Origin: Aspergillus flavus
Taxonomy: Eukaryota; Ascomycota; Eurotiomycetes; Eurotiales; Aspergillaceae
Assembly: GCF_009017415.1 (NCBI RefSeq)
Contig: NC_092409.1
Coordinates: 3,410,001 to 3,474,000, forward strand
DNA: 64,000 bases
Direction of reading: 5' to 3'
The translations under genes were made by a program, and so were the position numbers. Each line of letters starts with the position of its first letter. Position 1 is the stretch's first letter. Under the pieces are notes generated by a model. It was not told where the DNA came from, made no database searches, and saw nothing but the letters and a program-made list of their open reading frames with translations. Of the stretch, positions 46,126-58,505 are shown piece by piece.

Positions 46126-46392
46126 AACATACCTAGATTATATCCAAGTTGTGCAACCGGCTGTTCAAGATCCATGGATAGGTTGAATGGGCGCTACCAG
46201 AGTCTTTTTAAGACTAGTAACCACTAAAAGATAATCCATGTAGGGTTGTTGATGACGGACAGGTACTAATTAGGGGATATACCATGGTTTATGGAGGGGC
46301 AGTTTTAACCTCTCCAGCCAATAAATCCGATGGGATACCAACCACAACACCTTCTCTAAATCGACACTCTGTTGTCGGATACATTTATTTAA

Positions 46393-46784
46393 GGCGATTA
46401 GTTCGTTGAACTGTCAAATAACACACAAATAGAGGGCATGCTCATACATCCCAGCGTTGCTTACGCCCATCTTCTGCTGGAAAGGAGAGAGGAAAGAGGG
46501 AAAGAAAAAGAGTATTACGAAAGGATACTTACCGGACAGTGCAAGGACAGCCTCAGGCTTCTTCCTTAACCGCCCCGCCCTCGCAGCCGTGGGCCCAACG
46601 GGGACAAGACAGCGGCTGCAACAACCTTAAAGGCAGGCTTTCCATTACAGGGCTTCTTCTCGCTTCCCCCTCGTCCACCACTACCAATTCTCGCCCCCTC
46701 AGGGCTCCGCTCATTAATCTTCTTTTCCATGGTATGGTGCTGGGTGAATTCGTCCCAATTGATGACCTTGGATCGACCACCCAT
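46393..46784 (-). CDS. Candidate small spliced gene divergent from laeA
   Basis: On the minus strand a 72-codon frame starts at 46784 with MGGRSKVINWDEFTQHH and runs to a stop at 46566, with codon use like local genes. Downstream are two well-formed introns: donor GTAAGT at 46532 with a pyrimidine tract and CAG acceptor ending at 46477 or 46474, and donor GTAAGC at 46464 with TTTGACAG ending at 46411. The frame does not pass directly into the first intron, so either an extra weak donor near 46574 is used or the transcript is non-coding or has an untranslated 3' part. No family was recognised. Treat as a hypothesis. Confidence 0.25.
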
Positions 46785-47416
46785 CCATGGTTAGCCGTGA
46801 CAACTCCTGTCCGTTGTTGACGATTTGCGCCCAGTGATTGCTTGCGCCGTGACCGCTACTTCTTCTGTGGATTTCCCGACTGGCATCGCTTCATCGCGGG
46901 GAGACAGCACGGCGTTCTCTATTATTATCTCTTTGCCTGTCGGTACTTTTGGCTGGTCACCGTCTTGGTTTTTCCGTTTCTGCCCTTCTGTGTTTAAGTG
47001 GACGTGACCTTTGATTCTCTGCCTGGTCCTATCTCCAACTTTTCTTATTTTTTTAGATTCTGATTTTTGATTTTTGATTTTTGATTTTAATTTTTTTTTC
47101 TTTTCTTTTCTTATTTTTCTCTGTTTACTTTTCTGATTCTCCCCCTGAATCCTCGTCTCTCTTTCTAATACTGCGAATGATATCTTGTGTTTCGCTTTTC
47201 ACTCCCTTAAATTTATGAATGAACTTGCCGTCCATTCACTAGGCTCAGCCCCATTCTACTCTATGTTTTATTCGTCACTCAATATATATACCATATACAC
47301 AACCTACAAGCGTCCACGCTACTGACATCAGCTTGTCGCCATCGACGTCGGCATTCTTCCCCTCGTCACCATCTTAAAGTACCAAACTTCTTACCGACCC
47401 TTCTTCACCACACGGA
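46785..47416 (+). promoter_or_regulatory. laeA promoter and leader
   Basis: Pyrimidine-rich sequence upstream of the laeA ATG, including about four tandem copies of a GATTTTT-like unit at 47061-47090 and long T-runs. I could not place a transcription start. Confidence 0.45.
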
Positions 47417-48654
47417 ATGTTTGGAAACGGCCAGACTGGACAGCGTCTTCCGGCGATGGCCTCACCACCACACGACTCGTACTACTCACAGTCATTGGCA
47501 TCTAGTCGATCAAGGAATAACTCGGATGCTATGGATATCTACGCCATCACAGACAGAGATCCTCCGGCACGAGAACCCTCTGGTTATAGCCAGTGGTACC
47601 GTAATGGTTCTCCAAGTGTGAATTCCATTCATAGCAAGTAATTCTTCCCTGTTTCCTTAAATCTGCCGTTGAATTTCTCTCTGGGCTGCGTCAGTTGTTC
47701 ACTCTGCCGAAGCTGTTATTGTTGGACGACTAATGTTCTTCTCTGTTGTTACTGTCTCTCTCTAGGAGTTCTGAAAAACAGCCTTTCTATGAAGAAAACG
47801 GACGAATGTATCATGCGTACCGCAAAGGGGTATATATGCTACCATGCGATGAGCAGGAGCAAGATCGCCTTGATATCTTCCACAAATTATTCACGGTGGC
47901 AAGGGTGTCGGATGGCCTAATGTACGCCCCGCATCCCAGGAACGGCCGATTTCTAGACTTGGGCTGCGGGACCGGGATATGGGCAATTGATGTTGCCAAC
48001 AAATACCCAGACGCTTTCGTTGTTGGGGTTGACCTTGCTCCCATACAGCCCTCAAACCACCCAAAGAATTGCGAATTTTACGCCCCATTCGACTTCGAGA
48101 GTCCTTGGGCCATGGGCGAGGATTCTTGGGACCTGATTCACCTGCAAATGGGGTGTGGAAGTGTGATGGGATGGCCGAACCTGTACCGGAGAATATTCGC
48201 TCACCTTCGACCCGGGGCTTGGTTTGAACAGGTGGAGATCGACTTTGAACCGCGGTGCGATGACCGTCCTCTCGAGGGACTAGCTATTCGACAGTGGTAT
48301 CAGTATCTAAAGCAAGCTACACAAGATGCCATGCGACCTATAAACCACAACTCTCGTGATACAATCCGAGATCTGCAGGAGGCTGGTTTTACCGATATTG
48401 ATCATCAAATGGTGGGGTTGCCCCTTAACCCATGGCATCAAGACGAGCACGAAAGAAAGGTTGCTCGCTGGTACAATTTGGCTGTCTCGGAGAGTATTGA
48501 GTCGCTCAGTATGGCGCCTTTCAGTCGTATTTTTAATTGGGACTTGGACAGAATCAGGCGCATTTCGTCAGAAGTCAAGTCGGAGGCGTTCAACAAAGAA
48601 ATACACGCCTACAATATCCTTCATATATACCAAGCACGGAAACCTGCGAACTGA
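47417..48654 (+). CDS. laeA: LaeA, velvet-complex methyltransferase, global regulator of secondary metabolism
   Basis: Nuclear SAM-dependent methyltransferase-like protein that works with VeA and VelB and controls many secondary-metabolite clusters and development in Aspergillus. Exons are 47417-47637 and 47766-48654, giving 369 aa (A. nidulans LaeA is about 375). The variable Ser-rich N-terminus contains the conserved [11 protein letters not shown]. The catalytic part has [20 protein letters not shown], the SAM motif [20 protein letters not shown], the motif DLAPIQP, and the family-specific ends [20 protein letters not shown] and [18 protein letters not shown]. The 128-nt intron separates the disordered N-terminus from the enzyme. 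It is convergent with SWD1 and preceded by a long gene-poor region. Confidence 0.96.
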
Positions 48655-49745
48655 TTCTTCTACCAACATGCGCACGACGGACATCCAAACATGCGCCAGC
48701 AGCGTCACTAGTGCCCAAGCTCCGAGTTATGGGGTGGGCGAATTACCATCCAGGCAGTCACCTTTATCTGCTCTTTTATGAGCTCTCCAAAGATGCAGCG
48801 AGTTGATATGAGCTTGTGTGGTGCCACTTGTTAGCTTGCACACAACGGTCCCGAGCAGTCATTTGCGTACTGCAAAAGCAAAATCGAACTCATACGGGTC
48901 TGTGATCTCTATCTATCTGGAAAATCCAGTGTGTCGGGAGAGCTCCATTACTGGGTATTCGGTCCGAGACGTCCTGTTTAGGCTGTTGGTTATGGCAGCC
49001 ACGAACGATGCACTGAGCTGCCTGTATCACTCCAGTAGCACTTAGAAGGTTGATGGAAATATACAGAGTTTGCTTTGATTATCATAGGTCCGAGCATGAG
49101 GCGGGCGTACGTCTTGCGAAGGGGGTTATACAAATTACCCAGGCCAAACAGGCAAGTCAAAGATCATTTCGTCCAAAAAATACATCGCGATGCAGCTCTT
49201 GCCCCTATGGACGAACCAATGGGGCTGCAGAATACTGGCAGGTCATTAATAGGACACGGCATGGCATGCCCTCTGCCCTCTGCCCTCTGCCTGCTCTTAA
49301 CCTGGCTGTGGCTCCTTCATCACACTTCAGGACCACATCATTCCCTGGCATTGCATGCTTTCCCGCTTGCCAAAGACAGCATATTTATGGCGTTTTGGGT
49401 GAGTGTAATGTTGATAACTGTATACCCGGTTTAGTTCATTCTATCTGTGACGACATCATCCAATCATGGTTATTGCTATATTCGAGATTCATAACATGAT
49501 ATCACTTAAAAAGAATATAAAAATTTATATAATACAATGCAAAGAATTTTATCCATGTGATCGTTTGTAAGGTCTCACTACCAGCTAACATGAACCGGAA
49601 ATGCAAGTGTGTGAGATACCAGTCTTTGGGTATTTCGCCAAAACGCCTCGATAGCCTTCAAGACACCCGCCCACCCAATGACCCAAGACAGATGCTCCTG
49701 TAAATTATCTAATACTATAATGTGAACTCATACAATGATATCACT
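48655..49745. other. Intergenic between convergent laeA and SWD1
   Basis: 1.1 kb holding both 3' flanks. A short ccctctg tandem repeat lies near 49270-49292. ORFs of 75-150 codons here have no family features or splice support. Confidence 0.45.
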
Positions 49746-51428
49746 TTAACGCCGGCGGCCCTTTTGTCCCCGGGAGGTACCGTTTCTACCTCCAGTACTT
49801 TCTTTCTCACCATCTCCGCTGGCCCAGTCACGGCCAGCGCCGGGGCTACGCCTCCGCATTGTTCCGGGACCGACGGCAATGATGTCCTCTTCACTTTCGC
49901 TGTCAGAAATATCTAGAAGCACAGGCATGCGGAAGGATTCCATCTCCTCATCCGTACCGCTTTTGTGGGGCTCGATCGTTAATACGTCAGGAACTTCGTC
50001 TTCCTGGTCAAGCCGGCGTTGGTGAATTTCTTCGGCAGGGTGAACGTCAAATTCGTCTTCGCGCTCAACATACTCGACGTTTTCCTCGACTTCACCAAAA
50101 TCAGGTGCCAGCGCGGACCATTTTTGAGGCGTCACAATCGACCATGTGTAGATGCATCCAGATTCTAAACCGCAAGCGACAACCATAGGGCGAGAAGGGT
50201 GCCATTCCACGACGCCCAGTTCTTCTCTAGGACCCTCGAGGATCTTCACCAGGGAACCGTGACTCCGTTCCCAAACGTAAATGTCAGGGTTCATGAAGGT
50301 GGATGCGGTGACGAATTCACTCGTTGAAGAAAATGTGACATGGTTCCAACTTAGTCTGTTGACTACGTCCTGGAACTTATGTTCGACCTGAAGCTTGATG
50401 TTGGCGGGTTCTAAGTCGATACCTAGCTGGGAGAGGTCTGGCATGAGGATGGTACGTATCACTCGATCGGAGCTATTAACTAGTAGGTCTCGGCCGTTGC
50501 TGGCGAGGCGAAGTAGGATCACCACTCCATTGCAAAGACGAGTAGAATGAATTGTCGCGCATGTTTGTGTTTCAATGATGTTGATCCACCCTTTAGATGT
50601 ACCTGCTATAATGTGATTTCCTAAAGCAGTGAAGATGGTAACACATGTTGAGTGCTTTGCGTCTTGTGCTGCCTGCTTTGCGGCCACAGCGGGGTCAACT
50701 TCTTCGGATTTAGGAGGCGGGGGTCGAAATGGAGCGGAGGGAAGAATGCGCTTAATGGGCTTAGGAGATGAGACGTCAACCAAAACAGGTTGGTCCTCAA
50801 AGAGAGAGGCAACAAAAAGTAAACTAGACAATCAAAAAGTTTTAGCACGTGATGTCGTGAAAGAAACGTGAAGCGGTGCTCAGAAGAGACTCACTGATTA
50901 TAAGGATGTAGTTCAGCAATATATACAGGAGCTTCGAATCGGACCGTGCGTACTCGGGAACCATCTTTCAAGTCCCACAGGATACACTTCCAATCTTGTG
51001 ATGAACTCAGTAAATAGCGGCCATTCCTTGACCAACTGCATATCGATGTATAGTCAGTCGTTCTGCACGAGCGATGTTTCGTAAAACAGTGCACGTACCT
51101 CAGGGACTGAATTTGTCTGGTGTGACCTCGTAATTTCCGTGCAACCCCATTTGTCTCTAAATCAAAGATGACCACTGTGCCATCAACCTGTAAGAAGGTC
51201 AATAGGATATCGCAATCATAGCGGTTGGTTATTCATTGACTAACTCGTCCGGAGGCAAGATAATCTCCCTTGCGGTTGAATCGTAGACATGTCGCGTGAC
51301 CGCTTCCTGCAACTGTCAGCGAAAAATTATTGGTAAAGGTGGGATCGACGCAATTTACTCAGTTTCTCTGTAAGCGTGTCTGGATAGTCCTGCGCCAGGA
51401 CAAAGGGATCGAGAAGAGACAAATTCAT
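49746..51428 (-). CDS. SWD1: COMPASS subunit Swd1 (RbBP5 homologue)
   Basis: WD40 scaffold of the Set1/COMPASS histone H3K4 methyltransferase. Minus-strand exons are 51428-51359, 51306-51245, 51187-51099, 51035-50895 and 50823-49746, giving 479 aa. The start MNLSLLDPFVLAQDYPDTLT is diagnostic for Swd1/RbBP5. Propeller blades include YLASGRVDGTVVIFDLETNG, YLLSSSQDWKCILWDLKDGS and FVTASTFMNPDIYVWERSHG. The acidic C-terminal hinge (EVEENVEYVEREDEFD) is typical, ending in a basic GR-rich tail. All four introns (52-71 nt) agree in phase. The stop faces laeA, and the start is divergent from RPB1. Confidence 0.93.
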
Positions 51429-52222
51429 TGCGCTGAAACAATTATCGGCATGCGCTTAGGACAAAGTGGTAGGAAAAGTCAACGCAAGAGTAACGAGAGG
51501 TTCGGGATGACCCCAGCCCAGACTAAAGGCCAGGAGGAATGGGTGAGAGCAATCATTCAGTGTTCATTTGGTGACCACTGATACAATCTCTACGCGGGGA
51601 GATTCACGGTTGATGAACAAATGCTGAAGATTAGAAACAGGCTGACGGGCGGTGAGAGGTTGTTTAGAAAGCAAAGCGGGTGACCCACAAGAACCTCAAT
51701 CGTAGCTTAAAGATTGGTCACAATGGTGATAACACCGCCAATATCTGCCGAGGACGAGTCTTAGCGTCACAGAGTTTTAGTGAGCGCCACGCTAGCCGCA
51801 GGTTGCGGCTCAGAAAACTCGTGCCCCATCGGCGACGACCTGACGTCCAACCATCTCCCTTTCATCACCTCGATACACTGCTTTCCCATCCCCCAACGTC
51901 CCCGATCATCGCGTTTGGCATCGCGATATCGTTTTGCGAGTCGGAGAAGTCGCCAAGATCGACCGTGAATCTTTTTCCTCCGCCCTTTTTCGACTTTCGC
52001 GACGTCGGAGAACAAGGTCGCAGGCGCCCTCGTGGCAAGGGCTGCCAAAGGCCTCACCCGGCCAGCTGCTTGCAATTTTTTTCATCGTCGCTTCTGCACG
52101 CCTGATAATTGACAGAATAGAGCTTTTTGAGCCGTTTCTTAGCAACATTTCATCCTTAAATCTGTTTGATTCGTGATTCGGCCCCATCTCTCGAGTGACA
52201 CGTTTCCGCGACAACAGCCATC
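51429..52222. promoter_or_regulatory. Divergent promoter of SWD1 and RPB1
   Basis: A 794-bp region between two divergent chromatin/transcription genes. Frames of up to 141 codons here are not conserved-looking and are rejected. Confidence 0.45.
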
Positions 52223-55200
52223 ATGTCGAACGTCTACTTCCCCTATTCCAAGGCGCCTTTGCGCACCATCAAGGAAATTCAGTTTGGTCTCTTCTCACCA
52301 GAAGAGATCAAACGGATGAGTGTGGTCCATGTGGAGTATCCAGAGACTATGGTTTGTTTTCCCCAGTTGTTTCTTCCTGACCGCCTAGTTATGATCGCTT
52401 CTGACCGGGTGTAAAATCAGGATGAACAAAGGCAACGGCCGCGAACCAAAGGTCTGAACGATCCTCGCTTGGGAACCATAGATCGGCAATGGAACTGCGA
52501 GACTTGTGAGGAAGGCCAGAAGGAATGTCCGGGACATTTTGGACATATTGAGCTGGCCACTCCTGTTTTTCATATTGGTATGCTAATATACTCCGCAGTA
52601 GTATACTTGGGGTTATTGCTAACGCTCACTCATAGGTTTCTTGACGAAAATCAAGAAGCTACTTGAGACGGTCTGCCACAATTGTGGCAAGATCAAAGCC
52701 AACACGGTTAGTCATCCCTCACGGGATGGCAAATCTAATATGGCAAATTTGCTGACTTGAAACCAGTCTGATTCCAAGTTCCTTGAAGCCCTACGCATGA
52801 GAGACCCGAAGAGACGTTTCGACCACATCTGGCGACTATCGAAAGATATCACGATATGTGAAGCCGACCCTCCTCCGGATGAGGACGAGCCGTATGCGAA
52901 AGAGAGCTCCAAACCAACGAGAATGCACGGTGGTTGCGGAAATGCCCAGCCGACTATTCGCAAAGAGGGAATCACCTTGGTGGGGACCTGGAAACCTAGC
53001 AAGAGCATGATGGACGAGATGGATATGCAGCAGCCAGAGAAGAAGACAATCACCCCCCAGATGGCTCTGAACATCTTCCGTAACATCTCTCACGAGGATG
53101 TTCGTATAATGGGGCTGAGCAATGACTATGCTCGCCCTGAGTGGATGGTTCTTACTGTCTTGCCAGTGCCGCCGCCCCCTGTCCGTCCAAGTGTGCTTGT
53201 GGGTGGTAGCACTAGTGGCCAGCGCGGTGAGGATGATCTGACATACAAGCTGGCTGAAATTGTTCGGGCAAACCAGAATGTCCAGCGTTGCGAACAGGAA
53301 GGCGCCCCAGAGCACGTGGTACGAGAGTTCGAGTCTCTATTACAGTATCATGTCGCCACATACATGGACAATGATATTGCTGGCCAACCAAAGGCTATGC
53401 AGAAGTCAAACAGACCAGTGAAAGCTATTCGCAGCCGTTTGAAGGGTAAAGAAGGTCGCTTGCGACAGAACTTGATGGGTAAGCGTGTGGATTTCTCAGC
53501 TCGTACTGTCATTACAGGTGATCCCAATCTGTCTCTTGACGAGGTTGGTGTGCCAAAAAGTATCGCAAGGACTTTGACATACCCCGAAGTTGTTACGCCA
53601 TACAACATCGACAAATTGCAGCAGCTCGTCTCGAATGGTCCTAACGAGCACCCTGGAGCAAGGTATATCGTGAGAGATAACGGTGAACGTATTGACCTGC
53701 GCCATGCTAAACGAGCCGGAGGCCAACAACTACTGTACGGATGGAAGGTAGAGCGTCATGTCATGGATGGTGATGTGATTCTTTTCAATCGACAGCCCTC
53801 ACTTCATAAGGAATCTATGATGGGTCACCGTGTTCGCGTTATGCCGTACTCTACATTCAGGCTCAACTTGTCTGTGACTACTCCTTACAACGCCGATTTT
53901 GACGGCGATGAGATGAACTTGCATGTTCCTCAAAGTGAGGAGTCTCGCGCAGAACTACTCCAGCTTGCTCTGGTTCCAATGAACATTGTATCCCCTCAGC
54001 GAAACGGACCTCTTATGGGTATCGTACAGGATACTCTCTGCGGTATCTACAAGATTTGTCGGCGTGATACATTCTTGACAAAGGAACAAGTTATGAACCT
54101 TATGATGTGGGTTCCTGACTGGGACGGCGTGATTCCCCCACCAGCAATCTTGAAGCCTAGGCCCAGATGGACTGGCAAGCAAATTATTAGCATGGCGCTT
54201 CCTTCGGGGCTCAATCTTCTCCGTGTGGATAAGGACAACTCAGCGCTCTCTGAGAAGTTTGCCCCTCTGAATGATGGTGGTCTTCTCATTCATGGTGGAC
54301 AGTTGATGTATGGAATGTTTTCCAAGAAGACTGTTGGTGCCAGTGGTGGTGGTGTCATCCACACCATTTTCAATGAATATGGGCCAGGTACTGCTGTGGC
54401 CTTTTTCAATGGTGCACAGGCTATTGTTAACTACTGGCTACTTCACAATGGCTTCAGTATTGGTATTGGTGACACTATTCCAGACGCGGTTACTATACAA
54501 AGAATTGAGAACTGCGTCCGGGAACGAAAGAAGGAGGTTGAAACTATCACTGCAAGTGCTACGGACAATACCCTGGAGCCGTTGCCGGGTATGAATGTGC
54601 GAGAAACCTTTGAAAGTAAGGTTTCACGTGCACTTAACAATGCTCGTGACGAAGCTGGTAGTGAAACTGAGAAGAGCTTAAAGGATCTGAACAACGCCAT
54701 CCAGATGGCTCGTTCTGGATCAAAGGGATCAACCATCAACATATCCCAGATGACTGCTGTCGTGGGTCAACAATCCGTCGAGGGTAAACGTATCCCGTTC
54801 GGTTTCAAGTATCGTACTTTGCCCCATTTCACAAAGGATGACTACTCTCCAGAATCCCGTGGTTTTGTGGAGAACTCCTACTTGCGTGGCTTGACACCCA
54901 CTGAGTTTTTCTTCCACGCCATGGCTGGTCGTGAGGGTCTTATTGATACAGCTGTCAAGACCGCAGAAACCGGTTATATCCAGCGAAAGCTGGTTAAGGC
55001 TTTGGAAGAAGTAATGGTTAAGTACGATGGCACTGTTCGTAACTCTTTGGGAGATATCATACAGTTTATCTACGGAGAAGACGGCCTTGACGGTGCTCAT
55101 ATTGAGAACCAACGAGTCGACATCATTAAATGCTCTGACGACCAGTTTAGAGATCGTTTCCGTATCGATCTTATGGACCCTGAGCGCAGCTTAGGTCCAG

Positions 55201-57712
55201 AGGTCTTAGAACAGGCCAATGAAATTGCAGGCGACGTCGAAGTCCAGAGATATCTGGATGAAGAATGGGAGCAACTTCTCAAAGCCCGTGCTTTTCTCCG
55301 TACTGTGGCTAAGGAAGACGAGGAGATGATGCAGCTTCCAATCAACGTCCAGCGAATTCTCGAGATGGCTAGAACTACGTTTAGAATCCGCGAGGGAACC
55401 ATTAGCGATTTACACCCAGCCGAAGTTATCCCTCAGGTACAAGCATTGCTTGATCGGCTGCTTATCGTGCGCGGTGATGACCCGATCTCGCAGGAAGCCC
55501 AGGAGAATGCCACACTGTTGTTCAAGGCCCAACTTCGGAGTCGTCTGGCGTTCCGAAGACTGGTCACCGAGTATTCCATGAATAAACTTGCGTTCCAGCA
55601 TGTTATTGGAGCCATCGAAAGTAGGTTCGCTAAAGCTAATGCTCCTGCTGGTGAGATGGTTGGTGTTCTCGCTGCCCAGTCTATTGGAGAGCCAGCTACG
55701 CAGATGACTCTAAACACTTTCCATTTTGCTGGTGTCTCGTCCAAGAACGTTACACTTGGTGTCCCTCGTCTGAAGGAAATTCTCAACGTTGCAACCAATA
55801 TCAAGACGCCTTCTATGACTGTTTACCAGGAGCCCGGTAGGACCCACGATAAGGAGGGTGCAAAGCAATTGCGAAGCGTTGTTGAACATACTAGCTTGCG
55901 GTCCGTTACTGAGGCCACCGAGATCTATTACGATCCCGATATCCAGTCTACAGTCATTGAAAACGATCGGGACATGGTTGAGTCCTACTTCATTATTCCT
56001 GAAGACGTGACGGACGATTCATCTCGCCAGTCCAAGTGGTTACTTCGTATCATTCTCAGTCGGCCGAAGCTTCTTGACAAGGGTCTTACAGTGCAGGATG
56101 TTGCTACCAGAATTAAACAAGCGTATCCCAAGGATATCGCTGTTATCTTTAGCGACAACAACGCTGATGAGCAGGTTATTCGGATCCGACAGATCCAGGA
56201 CCACAAGGAGGATGAAGACGATGATGATATTGAATACGACGTCACACTCAAGAAACTTGAACAACATCTTTTGGACACCTTAACACTTCGCGGTGTTAAC
56301 GGTGTCGAACGAGCGTTCATCAACGAGAAGAGCAAAGTCCGAGTCCTTGAGGACGGTTCATTGTTCACCAGCAAGGTTGATCCCCTTTGCAAGGAATGGG
56401 TTCTTGAAACAAGTGGTTCTGCCCTTGGCGAGGTGTTGGCGGTTCCTGGAGTTGATGCCACCCGCACATATTCCAACCAGTTTATCGAGGTGTTCGAGGT
56501 CTTTGGTATCGAAGCCGCCCGTACGGCTGTTCTTCGCGAACTGACGCAGGTGCTTGCCTTCGATGGTTCTTACGTCAATCACCGTCATTTGGCTCTCCTG
56601 GTCGATGTCATGACTGTGCGTGGTTACCTCACGCCAGTCACCCGGCATGGTATCAACCGTGCTGACAACGGTGCTCTTATGCGTTGTTCTTTCGAAGAGA
56701 CAGTGGAGATCTTGTTAGAGGCCGCAGCCTTCGGAGAATTGGACGACTGCCGTGGCGTGTCTGAGAACCTGATTCTGGGACAGATGGCACCTGCCGGTAC
56801 TGGAGAGTTTGACATTTACCTCGACCAGAATATGCTCAACACTGTCGTTTCGAATAATGCTCGCTTTGGTGTGATGGGAGCTATCGGCGCCAAGGATGCG
56901 ATTATTTCTGACGGTGCCTCCACTCAATATGACACTGGTTCACCCATGCAGGATAACGCTTATATTGGCACACCTGATCCCGAATCGAACTTCTCTCCTA
57001 TCCGCCAGGCCGGTGCTGAATCTCCGGGTGGCTTTACTGAGTACCAGCCGACCGGTGGTTTTGGAGGCGGGTTTAGCCCAGCGGCCACGAGTCCAGCCGG
57101 CTATTCTCCCAGTAGCCCATTCAGTGCTAATCCAACATCTCCTGGCTATTCCCCGTCCTCGAGCTACTCACCAACGTCTCCTGGTATGGCAATGACCAGC
57201 CCTCGTTTCTCTATGACGTCTCCGGGTTTCTCTCCTGCCAGCCCGTCATTCGCACCGACATCACCTGCTTACTCGCCAACTTCACCGGCGTATGGCCAAG
57301 CTTCGCCGACCTCACCGTCGTACTCTCCTACCTCGCCCGGATTTTCGCCGACATCGCCAAACTACAGTCCTACATCGCCAAGCTTCAGCCCAGCGTCGCC
57401 TGCGTTCAGTCCAACGTCGCCAAGCTACAGCCCAACCAGCCCCGCTATTGGTGGTGCTGCTCGGCACTTGTCTCCTACTTCACCAACCTCTCCAAAGTAT
57501 ACACCCACATCTCCTGGGTGGTCTCCTACGAGCCCTCAGACATACTCTCCTACCTCTCCTAATTTTGCCGGCTCGCCGACCTCTCCCGGAGGACCTACAT
57601 CCCCAGGTTATAGTCCGACGTCGCCGGCGTTCAGCCCTTCGTAAGTCTTGTTTTCCGTGCCGTCATAGCCTTTGCCTTTACTGACTCTTCTTGAAGGTCC
57701 CCTCGCCAGTGA
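52223..57712 (+). CDS. RPB1: RNA polymerase II largest subunit Rpb1
   Basis: Catalytic subunit of RNA polymerase II. Exons are 52223-52351, 52421-52577, 52636-52706, 52767-57640 and 57697-57712, giving 1748 aa. The N-terminal clamp has the zinc ligands [17 protein letters not shown] and CHNCGK. The metal-A loop [10 protein letters not shown] is at about residues 494-503, and the bridge and trigger region includes [17 protein letters not shown] and [17 protein letters not shown]. The C-terminal domain begins near residue 1550; about seven copies match YSPTSP exactly, while many repeats are degenerate (for example [21 protein letters not shown]), as in filamentous fungi. The last coding exon is only 16 nt and encodes the end SPRQ. 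The upstream neighbour SWD1 is divergent. Confidence 0.97.
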
Positions 57713-58505
57713 AGTTTGCATTAATGCGTATCTTCTCTGTATCATTGTATTATCACTTCACCGAATAGGCCACGAAAAAGAAAACATTTTGCATTCTAAG
57801 TTGCGGAATTGGTTGGTTATTTTTTCCACAATTTGGGCGTCTGTAGCCTCGTTTTTCTTTTCCTTCCTGCATGTATGTTTTCTTTCATGCTTCAGCCCAA
57901 TGACTTTATTCCTTATTCAATAGCCTCGGAGCCAACCCGCTCAAATTGCGAACGAGGTTTATGGGTTGGCCATGTCTGTTTCGTTTTCTCCCTGAGCACT
58001 GAAATTACCAAGCGTCTTTTAGAATTGCCCCGGACTACAAGGTTCATCACTCTAGAAGTGATTTGATCCTCTTGCATGTTGCTGTTTCCCCTGGTTTGCA
58101 TGGAAGAATATGATTTTGCTACGGAGTGTATTAATGATGCGGTCACAAATCTTTCTCTTTCTCCTGTACACAGCTTTAGTGCGAATGGGGTTATGGATGC
58201 AAAGAAAAAATATATAAAAAAAGCATTATGAAAAACAAAAATAGCAGCTATTATAAGATCTATTTGAAGTAGAAGTGTTGAGCCATACTAGTCTGTAGGC
58301 ATAATTAGTAGTTTGGTTTGTAGTGTCGGCGAAATGAACCTCCGCGTGGACAGGTGGCCCGTTCCGCATTGGAGCTCTTAGGAAACATGCAATACATAAC
58401 TACTTCCCTAACCTTATCCGTTTGGATCTGGCGATGCTCTTCTAATCGGGGACAGTTCGCCATGTTCTTCTCACTGATCAGTATTAACAATTCCTCGCTG
58501 ACAAC
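57713..58505. other. Intergenic, RPB1 3' region and HRD3 promoter
   Basis: 793 bp, AT-rich, with no convincing gene on either strand. Confidence 0.45.

Larger units (their letters stand above)
41178..46430. other. Large gene-poor region upstream of laeA
   Basis: Over 5 kb with no ORF that I can tie to a family, on either strand. It has A/T-rich homopolymer patches, a (TTTA)n microsatellite at about 45527-45552 and an imperfect inverted-repeat zone at 46005-46125. Its first part is the promoter of the WDR89-like gene; the rest may be intergenic, long-leader or non-coding transcript DNA. Confidence 0.5.

Noticed and set aside
49260..49300. CRISPR-like or tandem ccctctg repeat
   Set aside because: Only a few short imperfect copies without spacers; CRISPR arrays are not expected in a fungal nuclear genome.
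48356..49499. ORFs of 75-149 codons within and after laeA
   Set aside because: Either shadows of laeA in another frame or unsupported 3' flank frames.
51429..52222. ORFs of 60-141 codons upstream of RPB1
   Set aside because: They occur on both strands in the shared promoter, lack motifs and have no splice support.
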